Source: Sapria himalayana | Taxonomy: Eukaryota; Streptophyta; Magnoliopsida; Malpighiales; Rafflesiaceae | Assembly: GCA_029783825.1 (NCBI GenBank) | Contig: JAREIK010012038.1 | Location: 1-64,000 of the forward strand | DNA length: 64,000 bases | Direction of reading: 5' to 3' | Part shown: piece by piece, positions 53,401 to 64,000 of the stretch | Numbering within the stretch: position 1 is the stretch's first letter | Layout: every line of letters starts with the position of its first letter | Position numbers and translations under genes: made by a program | Notes under the pieces: model-generated | The model's database searches: none | What the model was told of the DNA's origin: nothing | What the model saw: only the letters and a program-made list of their open reading frames with translations

Positions 53401-53425
53401 CTCAATGCTAGGGGTACTCATGGGA
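53401..53425 (-). other. hAT-1 copy 3: target-site flank and 3' terminal repeat
   Basis: CTCAATGC (53401-53408), or GCATTGAG on the element's strand, is satellite sequence at the target site, followed by the terminal repeat TAGGGGTACTCATGGGA (53409-53425). The same satellite bases flank copy 2 (GCAATGAG) at its 3' end. Confidence 0.75.
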
Positions 53426-54222
53426 TGGGACTGGATGAGGATTACAAATCTCTAATCCCTTCCCACAGTTCGGAGATTTTTTTTTTGAAGATCCAGACCG
53501 TCCCATAGGTTGAAATATCGGGATGGGACGGAAACGAGATCGGCGATATTAGGTAGGATAAAATGGTTCCGGGATGGAATGGAGTTCAGACATTTTTTTC
53601 AATTTATTTTCTTCAAACCGGCCAAGTTAGTTCATGTCGAAACCTTTTGTTGTACCATTTATCATTCCTTAGTTATGTATCTTTCAAACTCAAATTGGGT
53701 CAATTTTGTTTTTTCAAATAGGCTGAATACCGGAAACGAGTTCCATTACCTTGTCAAAAGGTTTGATGAGCAGAAAAGGATAGAAATGTTAAATAGAACG
53801 GGACCGAGTTGTATGCTTAATTTGGTTCTTTGTTTTATCACAAGTTGGCTTTGTTCAGCCAAGTGAAAGTTAACCATAATAGCAATACTACATTTTTTAA
53901 ACAATTACTTAAAATATTAAGGAATAGCTGAAGATGACCACAAACATTGGTAGTAGTAATTACTACTTAAGTAATTGTTAAAATTAGGCTGCTTAATATA
54001 ACAAAAAAATACAACTAATAACAACCATGATAATAATCATTTCAAAGGTCCATCCCAGAATAGCAACGAAAATCCAAACCCAATTAATTATCTATTCTAC
54101 AACTCTTCCCTTTTTTTCCACCACTGTAGAAGGACAACCAAAGATGAAAAAATGTTAATCATGTAGACATAAATTTCTAAGATGAAAGAGTAATAAAAAA
54201 ACTAAATAATAACTTATAAAAT
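53409..54222 (-). other. hAT-1 copy 3 3' region and subterminal zone
   Basis: Counterpart of 23419-24232 in copy 2. The outer ~180 bp carry GGGATGGGA, CCGTCCC and GGGACGG words; the rest is non-coding with no motif I recognise. Confidence 0.7.
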
Positions 54223-56506
54223 TTAATACACCCATTCCAAATTTAGTTGGCCAACTATAGTTAGAATAATATTTGGATCTTGTGACCCCTCTGAAAATTG
54301 TAATTGAACCATATTTTTATTATATTGAAAGAATAAAATAAGTAAAATTGAAATTAAAAATTACAAGATTTGTATACTAACCTGATTCATTATCATCAAG
54401 GTCTTGAACTAATTCTTCAATTTCAATTGGTTTGTTTGAGCTTCTCAACCAATCTTGTAGACATATGAGAACTTTAGCTATAATAGGTGTTAAAGAACTC
54501 CTAAATTTATCTAATGTTCTCTCCCCAGTGCTAAATGTAGATTCGTAGGCCACAGTAGACGCTTGGATAGCCAATACATCCTTTGCTACATTTGCCAAAG
54601 AAGGATACCTAAGCTCATTTATTTTCCACCAGTTTAGAAGATCAAAATCAATTCTATTTTTTCAACTTTTTTTTCCAAGTACCTATCCAACTCTTCCAAA
54701 GCTGCAACTTCATGTTCTTTCTCCAATTCAACAAAAAAATCATCAACATAAGTATCACTACCATCAAAGAAATCATCATTTTTCTTCAACACAGTAAAGA
54801 GAAATTATCTTCTTTTGATTCATCATTCATTTAAATCTTTACAATCATTCATCATCTCATTTAAAGCATTTATAATATTTTTCACCAAATTTTTAGCCAA
54901 TTCCTCTCCATAATGCTAAGTTTACTTAACCTTGAGATATTTGAGCTTAAATCTAGGATCCAACACTATTGCTACAAAAAGCATTATATTTGTTGACAGA
55001 AGTGAACTACAATATTTGTTGAATTTATGCCTCATTTTAATACCAATTTCAGACACCATTGTATCTCTACTATTTTCACAACGCTCAATTTTTTTCAAAA
55101 TTCAAATAATCTCAAGAAAATAAACACTAGAGGTAGAATAAAATGAGTTAGAAAATTTAAAAGTTACCTCATAAAAAGTTTTCAAGAAACGATCCAAAAT
55201 TTTGGCATTTGTTCAGTCTCTCTCAGTTGGAACGTTTGAACCAAACTCCTTCAAAAACCTTTTGTCTTTGTCCTCCAACTTATCAAATTCTTTTTGATAT
55301 TTTATATCAGTTTGTAGTATCAAATAATTTGAATTCCATCTTGTAGGACAATCTAATTGCAATGAAGATCCATATGTCAAGTTTGCTTCATCAACACATA
55401 ACTTAAACATATTTAATCTTTTATGACTGCTCCTCACATATTTCATTACACCTCTAATATTTTGAATAGCAACCTCAACTACTGCAATGCCAGCTCTGAC
55501 AATTAAGTTTAGGATATGAGCACAATATCTCATATGAAAATGCTTGCCTCTCAAAGGTACAATACTTTTTTTCACAAGCCTTTTTTTCAATTGTTCAACG
55601 ACAACATCATTATTTGATGCATTGTCAATAGTAATACACATCAACTTTCTCAAACCCCATTTATTCATGCAAAAAAAATAGCATTTCTAATATTTACTCC
55701 AGAATGACTTTTAATTACACAAAAGTTTAAAAGCCTTTTATGTATATTCCATTGAGAATCAATGAAATGAATAGTCAAACATATATAAGAGAAATTTTGA
55801 ATGCTAGTCCAAGTGTCGGTAGTCAATGAAACTCTACAACAATGAGATGATATTCTATCAAATAATTTCTTCTTTTCCTTCACAAACAAAGAAAAACAAC
55901 CCCTCAGTATAGAGTGCTGAGATGGAATTTTAAATTGAGGCACACTAACTTCACAAAACTCCTTAAACTCATACCTCTCAACAAAACAAAAAGACAATTC
56001 ATCTTTTATGATCAGTTTCACCAAAGCCTCCCTAACTAGTTGTTGATCAAATTTCCAACAAGTTAATTTGTTATCCTCTGAACTAGTACCTTTAGTGAAA
56101 CTCAACAAAGATTGTGACTTGTCTCTACATTTGTGAGCTTCTATTAATTTTTATTGTGTGGAAATTTTTTACAAGTCGCTCTCAAGTATTTCCATAAACC
56201 CGAAGTACATTGATCACTTTTTGCCAAATATTTTTTCTTACGCCATATACAAGCTGCCCTACAAGTTTCATTTCCCTCTGAATAAACTAATATCTCATAG
56301 ATTTCCCAAATAGCAGACTTATAATTTTTATGAGCTTGAGGTTCAGATGTACCTTGTATTTCTTTTACAATCGGAATTTAAGAACCTGTCGTAACAATAG
56401 GAGGGTTCGTGAAAGGATGATGATTGGATTTACCAGTACTTTGATCATTTGATATGTGATCATCTTCAATTTATTTTATTTTTTGTTTACCACTGGATTG
56501 TGCCAT
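54223..56506 (-). pseudogene. hAT transposase pseudogene (hAT-1 copy 3)
   Basis: Start placed at the ATG of 56506 by alignment with the other copies. The BED-like finger (near 56330-56160) reads AACIWRKKKYLA ... CTSGLWKYLRATCKKF: the second cysteine is arginine and the first histidine is tyrosine. The core shows TTDTWTS (near 55815), DNASNND (near 55620), RYCAHILNLIVRAG (near 55520) and CPTRWNSNYLIL (near 55335). The dimerisation domain is complete, with STVAYESTFSTGERTLDKFR and SSLTPIIAKVLICLQDWLRS (near 54560-54440). It is broken by a stop at codon 12, a deletion frameshift near 55670, a TGA at 55215 shared with the other copies, and more. The terminal exon GSQDPNIILTIVGQLNLEWVY is intact after a 91-bp intron. 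Non-functional. Confidence 0.9.
54291..54381 (-). other. Predicted last intron of hAT-1 copy 3 transposase
   Basis: GT donor at 54381-54380 and AG acceptor at 54292-54291, 91 bp, equal in length and position to the intron of copy 2. The downstream reading frame to TAA at 54223 is open. Confidence 0.6.
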
Positions 56507-56881
56507 CTGCATTGCCATTCATTATTATGATATGTCAAGCATAAATACATATAAATATTTCAAACAATCAAGCTCTACAAAACTAACTGTAACACATTCC
56601 GCCCACTCATTCGGCCCAACCACAACACCACAACCAATACTCAACAAAATTGAATGAGACACATGATAATAATAATTAATCACTCAATTCTCGTCAGAAA
56701 AACAAACCAAAAGGCTGGTGGCACCTGAGACACGGTGGAGGCAACCAAAATTGTGACGAACAAGTGCTGGATCTAATTGAATATGGCTGGAAAGGCGTGA
56801 GATAGCATGGAACTCGTCGGAAAAGCAATAGGTGCGTAGGAATTGGATGGGCAGTAGTGGAATTGCTGGCATCTTCATGTT

Positions 56882-56903
56882 ATATATATATATATATATA
56901 TAT
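56882..56903. repeat. (TA)n in hAT-1 leader
   Basis: An AT-dinucleotide run just upstream of the leader in copy 3, at the same element position as 5327-5343 in copy 1 and 20733-20750 in copy 2, with different lengths in each. Confidence 0.85.
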
Positions 56904-56977
56904 TACTAGTTCTAGTATTAGTTTTTTAGGACGGGACGGTTTTCGAGATGGATCTTCTTTAAGATTCGTAACCGTCC

Positions 56978-59900
56978 CAAAATAATAAATAATAAATAAT
57001 AAATTTAATTTTTTTTCATTATAATTTTAAATATTCATTTTAATTATTTATTTGTTTATTTATATATAAATATTAATTACAAAATAAATTGAGTTATACA
57101 AATATAATTTATATAAATTATTTTTAATCAAAAAATTATATATAAACTTTTTAAAAGAAAAAAAAATTTTAAAGCAAAATATTATTATATAGTAATATAT
57201 TTTTCTTTGCTTCTGAATCATTTTAGGTTTTGTAATTATATTTTAATTGATATCTTTCTTATTAATAATAGATTATTAATTTATTTTTTGATCATTATTA
57301 GAATATTTATCAATAAAATTATTTATATTGAATTTATATGACATATAAATATAATGATTATTATAACTAAATATCATATTCACATTTAAAAAAAATTTAA
57401 AAATTATTATATTTTCAAAGGTTATAACCTTTGAAGAAATCAAAAAATAATAAAAATAAATTTTTAATTATTTTATTTTTTTAATAAAACCTATAAACCA
57501 CAAAATGCATACATAGTTAAATCAGCAAACTCCTAAACCTTTTAATGCCTAAATACATAAATCATTAAACCACTATATACTATTTAATAATTAATAAATC
57601 TAATTTTTATTTCTATTTATTATAATTTTAAATATTTATTTTACTTATTTATTAGTTTATTTTTATAGAAATATTTATTACAAATTAAATTATGAGAATG
57701 ACATATATATTTTAATTAATTTAATTTTAATCAAAAAAAATATATATGCTTATAAAAGAAGTAAAAATTTAAAAATTAAAAATTATTATCCAGTATTATA
57801 TTTTACTTTAATTTTGAATCAATTTGGGGTTTGTAAATATTTTTTAATTAATATCAATCTTTTTATAAATAGTTTATTAATTTAAATTTGATCATTATTA
57901 TATTATCTATCAATAAAATTATTAATATTAATTTATATGATATATAATTATAAATATTATTATAAATAAAATTTGTATTCACATTTCAAAAAATTTTATA
58001 TATTATTATATTTTCAAACGTTATAACCTATGAAAATGAGAAAAAATTACAAATTTTTTTTGATTATTTTATGTTTTAAATAAAACATATAAACCACTAA
58101 ATGCCTAAAAACATAAATTTCTAAACTCCTAAATGACAAAACCTTTAAATACTTAAACTATTAAACATGTGCACATTAATAAAAAATCATAAATCTCAAA
58201 TTAATTTTTATTAAGTATAATTTTAAATTTTTATTTTAATTATTTATCAGTTTATTTTTATAGAAATAATAATTAAAAAATAAATTACTAGTGAGACATA
58301 TCTAATTTAAATAATTTATCTTACATCAAAAAATATATAAATCCTTATAAAAAGAGGCAAAATTTTAAAAAAAAAAATTAATTATTTAGTAATATATTTT
58401 ATTTTTATTTTGAATCATTTTAGATTTTGCAATTATATTTTAATTTATATCATTCTTATTTATAATACTTCATTAATTTTTTATTGATAATTATTATAAT
58501 ATCTATTAATACAATTATTTATATTGAGTTTACATTATATATATTTATTAAGATTATTATTACTGAATATTATATTAACATTTAAAAAAATTAAAAATTA
58601 TTATAATTTCTAAGGTTATAACATTCAAAAATTAAAAAAAATCAAAAAATTTAATTTTTTATTTTTTCTTTCTTTAAATAAAAACTATAAATCACTAAAG
58701 GCCTCAACACTTAAATCACAAAACCCCAAAACACCTAAATACTTAAACCATTAAACTAGTATATCCTGAATAATAAATTAAAAATAAATTATGAGGAAGA
58801 CAAATATAATTTAAATAATTTACTTTTAATAACAAAAAATATAAACTTATAAAAAGTAGCAAAACATCAAAGAAAGTATTATTTTGTAATATATTTTACT
58901 TTGATTTTTGAAAAAATTTATGTTTTGCAAATATATTTAAAATAATATCTATCTTATTAATAATAGTTTATTAATTTATTTTTTGATCATTAATATATTA
59001 TATTTCAATATAATTGTATATATTGAATTTACATGATATATAATTATTAAGATTATCATAACTAAATATAGTATTCACATATAAAAAAAATTTAAAAATT
59101 GTTATATTTTCAAAGTTTATAACCTTCAAAAATGAGAAAAAATAACGAAGATAATTTTTTTGTTATATCATTGTTTAAATAAAACATATAAAACATTAAA
59201 TGCCTAAATACATAAATATCTAAACTCCTATATCCTGAAGCCCCTAAATACTTAAAACTTTAAACTTAGAAACCTTAAATATAATTTAAATAATTTATAG
59301 ATATATTAATTACAAAATAAATTATGAGTGATACAAATATAATTTAAATAATATATTTTTCATCAAAAAAACATATAAGCTTATAAAATGATGCAAAAAC
59401 AAAAAAACATTATTATTTAGTAATAAATTTTACTTTGATTTTGAATCATTTTAGGTTTTTTAATTATATTTTAATTTATATCTATCATATTAATAATAGT
59501 TAATCAATTTATTTTTTGATAATTGATATAATATCTATCAATAAAATTGTTTATATTTAGTTTATATTATATATAGTTATAATATTTATTGTTACTAAAT
59601 ATTGTATTCACATTTTTAAAAAATTTTAAAATTATTATATTTACAAATGTTATAACCTTTGAAAATTTGAAAAAATATCAAAAATAAATTTTTTGTTATT
59701 TCATTGTTTGAATAAAACCTATAAAAAATTAAATGCCTAAATACTTAAATCAATAACTTCTAAATCTCGAAACCCCTAAATAGATAAATTTTTTAAACAT
59801 GTATATCCTAAATAATAAATAATAAATCTCATTTTTATTTTTTTCATTATAATTTAAATATTCATTTTTAATTATTTACTTGTTTATTTTTATATAAATA

Positions 59901-61614
59901 TTAATTACATTATAAATTATAAGTTATACAAATTAAATTTATATAAATTATTTTTCAACAAAAAAATATAGATAAACTTAATAAAAGAAGAAAAAAATAA
60001 AAAACAAAAAAATATTATATAGTAATATATTTTGCTTTATTTCTGAATCATTTTAGGTTTTGTAATTATATTTTAATTGATATCTAACTTATTAATAATA
60101 GATTATTAATTTATTTTTTGATCATTATTAGAATATTTATTAATAAAAATGTTTATATTGAATTTATATGATATTTAAATTTAATAATTATTATAACTAA
60201 ATATTGTATTCACTTTTGAAAAAAGTTTTAAAATTTTTATATTTTCAAAGATTATAACCTTTGAACATGTGAAAAAATAAAAAAATATTTTTTTTTGTTA
60301 TTTCATTGTTTAAATAAAACCTATAAATTACTAAATGCCTAAACACTTAAATCACTAAACTACAAAATTTCGATACACCTATATAGATAATTCTTTAAAC
60401 CGGTATACCCTAAATAATAATTAATAAATCTCATTTATATTTGTTTTCATTATAATTTAAAATATTCATTTTGATTGTTAAGTTTTTTATTTATATAATA
60501 TAATAATTATAAAATAAATTATGAGTTAAAAATATAATTTATAAAAATTATTTTTCATCAAAAAATTGATAAGATTATAAAAAGAATAAAAATTTAAAAA
60601 AATATAATTATTATTAAGTAATATATTTTGCTTTGCTTTTGAATCATTTTAGGTTTTGATATTATATTTTAAGTAATATCAATCTTATTCATAATAGATT
60701 TTTAATTTATTTTTTGATAATTATTAGAATATCTATCAATAAAATTGTTTATATTGAATTTATATGATATATAATTATTATGATTATTATAAATAAATAT
60801 TGTATTCACTTTTGAAAAAAATTTAAAAATTATTATATTTTCAAAGGTTATAATCTTTAAAAATGAGAAAGAATACAAAAAATAAATTTTTTTTATTTAT
60901 TTTTTAAATAAAACAGCTAGACCACTAAATGTTTACTTACTTAAATCAGTAGCTTATAAAACCCGAAACCCCTAAATACATAAACCTTATAATAGCTGTA
61001 AACTACTTAATAAATAATAAATAATAAATCTCATTTTTATTTCTTTTTATTATAATTTTAAATATTCATTTTAATTATTTATATTTTAATTTTTTAGAAA
61101 AATTAATTACAAAATAAATTTCCAGTGAGATAGATATTATTTATATAATTTATTATTAATCATAAAAAAATATAAGCTTATAAAAAGATGAAAAATGTTA
61201 AAAATTAAATATTATTATTTAGAAATATATTTTTATTTGATTTTGAATCATTTTGTGTTATGAAAATATATTTTAATTAATATCTATAGTATTAATAATA
61301 GTTTATTAATTAAATTTTTGATCATTATTATAATATCTATTATTAAAATTATTTATATTGAATTTATATGATATATATTTAATACGATTAATATAATTAT
61401 ACATGGTATTCACATTTCAAAAGATTTTAAAAATTATTTTATTTTTAAAGGTTATAACCTTTGAAAATAAAAAAAAAATCAAAAAAATTTTATTTTTATT
61501 ATATAAATAAAACCATTATACCACTAAATGCCTAAAAACATAAATTGCTAAACTTCTAAATGACAAAACACCTATATAATCGATCCATTAAACCGGAATA
61601 CCATATATAATTAT
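56978..61614 (-). repeat. AT-rich satellite array, reverse block 2
   Basis: About eight reversed monomers with headers near 57540, 58150, 58740, 59230, 59770, 60370, 60960 and 61560. On the minus strand their order leads into hAT-1 copy 3, and the types match, in order, those leading into copy 1 (headers 3705, 3095, 2470, 1880, 1340, 740 and 128). No gene seen. Confidence 0.9.
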
Positions 61615-61615
61615 T

Positions 61616-62185
61616 GGGCAATTGTGCTTCCACGGTAGTTAGATTGAGATACAGAAACATAGTAACAATAGACAACAAGTAGTATATATCCGAATTTAGC
61701 AACCATCCATGATAGAATCAAAAAACGAGAAATAAAGACCAAAAATAACGTGGTTCGCTAGTCGCTCAGTACGACTAGCTAAATCCACCAGAAAATGCTT
61801 TTGCGTTATAGAATAAAGCAGCAGAAATGTCTTACAGTATGCACCACACAGAATAGTCGCTATAAATCACACAGATAGAATAGAGAGAAATGATGAACAG
61901 TTCATTGGGTCCAAAAACAGCCACCCAAAAATAAAATTACAAATATTTTATATTAAAATCTCTCTTGGTTCATTAAACCGGAGCGGGTCGTATCATGAGA
62001 CGAGTCAGGCTCTGCTCCAATTTTGGCCTGCTGTCTGATCAGCGAGATCCTCCTTTATTGTGCTACTACTACATTTCTAGGCCTCTTAATATTTCCTTTC
62101 CTGCACTTACATGAAAATATTAAAAAAGAAAAAAATATTTGGTTATACAAATAGATTATCAAAAAATAAATTACATATACAGCAA
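61616..62185. mobile_element. Short non-satellite insertion, possible LTR-retrotransposon fragment
   Basis: About 500-570 bp of ordinary-complexity sequence splits a reversed monomer between ATACCATATATAAT and AATATTAAATCTCATTTTAA. It contains AACGTGGTTC followed by a small hairpin (GCTAGTCG 61757-61764, CGACTAGC 61772-61779) and AAATCCACC. This ACGTGGTTC-hairpin-CCAC arrangement recalls sequences in the terminal repeats of plant retrotransposons, from general knowledge. Possible TG (61615) and CA (62110) ends are not flanked by an evident duplication. No coding frame. The exact right edge is blurred by AT-rich sequence between 62111 and 62185. Confidence 0.4.
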
Positions 62186-63197
62186 TAATAAATATTAAAT
62201 CTCATTTTAATTTGTATTCATTATAATTTTAAATATTCATTTTAAATATTTTATTTTTTATATAAATATTAATTACAAAATAAATAATTAGACAGACAAA
62301 TTAATATTAATAATTTACTTTTAATAAAAAAATAAATAATTTTATAAAACGAAGTTAATATTTAAAAACAAAGAATTATTATTTAGTAATAAATTTTATA
62401 TTGATTTTAAATCATTTTAGGTTTTGTAATTATATTTTAATTTATATCTATCATATTAATAATAGTTTATTGATTTATTTTTTAATAATTGATATCATAT
62501 CTATCAATAAAATTATTTCTAATTAGTTTATATTATATATAATTATAATGATTATTATTACTAAATATTTTATTCACATTTTAAAAAAATTTAAAATTAT
62601 TATATTTTCAAAGGTTATAAGCTTTGAAAATCTGAAAAAAAAAACAAAAATAATTTTTGTGTTATTTCATTGTTTAAATAAATCCTATAAACCACTAAAT
62701 GCCTAAATACTTAAATGAATTACTCCTAAATTTCGAAAATCCTAAATAGATAATCATTTTAAACCGGTATACCCTAAATAATAAATAATAAATCTCAATA
62801 TTATTTTTTTCATTATAATTTAAATTATTCATTTTAATTATTTATTCTTTTATTTTTATATAATTATTAATTACAGAATAAATTGAGTTAGACAAATATA
62901 ATTTATATAATTATTTTTCATCAAAAAAATATAGATAAACTTTTTAAAAGAAAAAAATTCAAAACAAAAAATAATTATATAGTAATATATTTTGCTTTTT
63001 TCTAAATCATTTTAGGTTTTTTAATTATATTTAAATTGATATTTATCTTATTAATAATAGATTATTAATTAATTCTTTGATCATTCTAAGAATATTTATC
63101 AATAAAAATATTTATATTGAATTTATATGATATATAAATATAATGATTATTATAACTAAATATTGTATTCACTTTTGAAAAAAAATTAAAAATTATT

Positions 63198-63229
63198 ATA
63201 TTTTCAAATGTTATAACATTTGAAAATAT
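63198..63229. repeat. 32-bp perfect palindrome with compensatory change
   Basis: ATATTTTCAAATGTTA followed by its exact reverse complement. The common half-site has AAAGG where this one has AAATG, and the other arm has the matching C to A change. Confidence 0.92.
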
Positions 63230-63422
63230 TAAAAAAATAAAAAAAAATAAATTTTTTGATATTTTTTTTTAAATATCACCTATAAACAACTAAATGCATG
63301 CACTGTTAAATCAGTAAACTCATAAACCCCATAATGCCAAAATACATAAACCATTAAACCGCTATATACTACTTAATAATTAATAAATCTAATTTTTAAT
63401 TCTATTTATTATAATTTTAAAT

Positions 63423-64000
63423 ATTCATTTTAATTATTTATTAGTTTATTTTAAGAGAAATATTTATTACAAAATAAATTATGAGTGCGACAAATATAAT
63501 TTAAAAAATATATATGCTTATAAAAGAAGTAAAAATTTAAAAATTAAAAATTGTTATACAGAAATATATTTTACTATAATTTTAAATCAATTTGGGTTTT
63601 GTAATTATTTTTTTATTAATATCTATCTTAATATCAAAAGTTTATAAATTTAATTTTGATCATTATTATAATATATATCAATAAAATTGTTTATATTGAA
63701 TTGATATGATATATAATTTTTATTATTATTATAATTACATTTTGTATTAACATTTGAAACAAAATTAATAATTAAAATATATTCATTTTAATTATTTATT
63801 AGTTTATTTTAAGAGAAATATTTATTACAAAATAAATTATGAGTGCGACAAATATAATTTAAAAAATATATATGCTTATAAAAGAAGTAAAAATTTAAAA
63901 ATTAAAAATTATTATACAGAAATATATTTTACTATAATTTTAAATCAATTTGGGTTTTTAATTAATTTTTTATTAATATCTATCTTAATATCAAAAGTTT
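63423..64000. repeat. Recent 358-bp-spaced direct duplication
   Basis: The 220 bases from 63423 and those from 63781 to the window end differ at only a few positions. They share private variants such as TTTTAAGAGAAATATT (TTTTATAGAAATATT elsewhere) and ATACAGAAATATATT. Neighbouring monomers normally differ far more. The offset of 358 is much shorter than the ~590-bp monomer, so part of a monomer was duplicated; the copy may extend past the window. Confidence 0.9.

Larger units (their letters stand above)
53409..56977 (-). mobile_element. hAT-family DNA transposon hAT-1, copy 3 (5' end lost)
   Basis: Reverse-oriented relative of copy 2, aligning from the 3' terminal repeat to about 128 bp short of the 5' end. 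The missing part includes the 5' terminal repeat and outer subterminal zone. At 56977 the element's GGGACGGTT joins satellite AATAATAAATAATAAAT in a phase that does not match the target site, so element end and satellite were deleted together. It keeps the BED finger region and the complete dimerisation domain. The open frame at 53510-53866 on the plus strand is antisense to the 3' region and is not a gene. Confidence 0.87.
62186..64000 (-). repeat. AT-rich satellite array, reverse block 3 (runs off window)
   Basis: Three reversed monomers with headers near 62720 and 63330, continuing to the window end. The palindrome at 63198-63229 is perfect over 32 bp with matched changes in both arms. The last part is a near-identical internal duplication. 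No gene seen. Confidence 0.9.

Noticed and set aside
53510..53866. 118-codon frame on the plus strand
   Set aside because: Antisense to the non-coding 3' region of hAT-1 copy 3; no domain, and copy 2 has no equivalent frame of note.
1..64000. Organelle or bacterial AT-rich genome
   Set aside because: No organelle or bacterial genes; tandem satellite and BED-type hAT transposons indicate plant nuclear DNA.

Overview
The window is plant nuclear heterochromatin. About 49 of the 64 kb is one extremely AT-rich satellite DNA. The rest is three degenerate copies of one hAT-type DNA transposon, a second and younger hAT element nested in the first of them, and two short non-satellite insertions. The hAT proteins have the BED zinc finger, hAT core and C-terminal dimerisation motifs typical of plant Ac/RICESLEEPER-like transposases, and the TTTAGGG-like sequence also fits a land plant. 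I cannot name the species. I see no host protein-coding gene, tRNA, rRNA or CRISPR array.

Layout: 1-5116 satellite, G/T-rich strand on + ('forward'). 5125-7815 hAT-1 copy 1, truncated. 7816-9959 hAT-2, minus strand, holding the only long open transposase frame. 9960-20524 forward satellite. 20533-24232 hAT-1 copy 2, a full-length 3.7 kb element with both ends. 24241-34905 forward satellite. 34912-37253 non-satellite segment with a degenerate ~52-bp minisatellite, a telomere-like tract and a retroposon-like poly(A) end. 37254-41047 forward satellite. At about 41047 the satellite flips orientation and stays reversed to the end. 53409-56977 hAT-1 copy 3, reversed like its satellite. 61616 to about 62185 a second small non-satellite insertion. 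The last 580 bases hold a recent internal duplication.

The satellite monomer is roughly 540-640 bp, about 80 copies, diverged and of several recognisable types that recur in the same order, so it is a higher-order repeat. Each monomer has a G/T-rich block resembling degenerate TTTAGGG telomere repeat, then a perfect or near-perfect palindrome of up to 32 bp (half-site ATATTTTCAAAGGTTA), then an AT-rich body. Several variant monomers carry matching changes in both palindrome arms, so the symmetry is kept while the sequence changes.

All three hAT-1 copies lie at the same base of the monomer, between similar monomer types, and share two nonsense mutations. The simplest reading is one insertion, already dead, copied passively as the higher-order repeat was duplicated and inverted. 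hAT-2 landed later: its reading frame is open for about 450 codons, whereas every hAT-1 copy is riddled with stops. All calls are by eye; monomer typing and counts are approximate.
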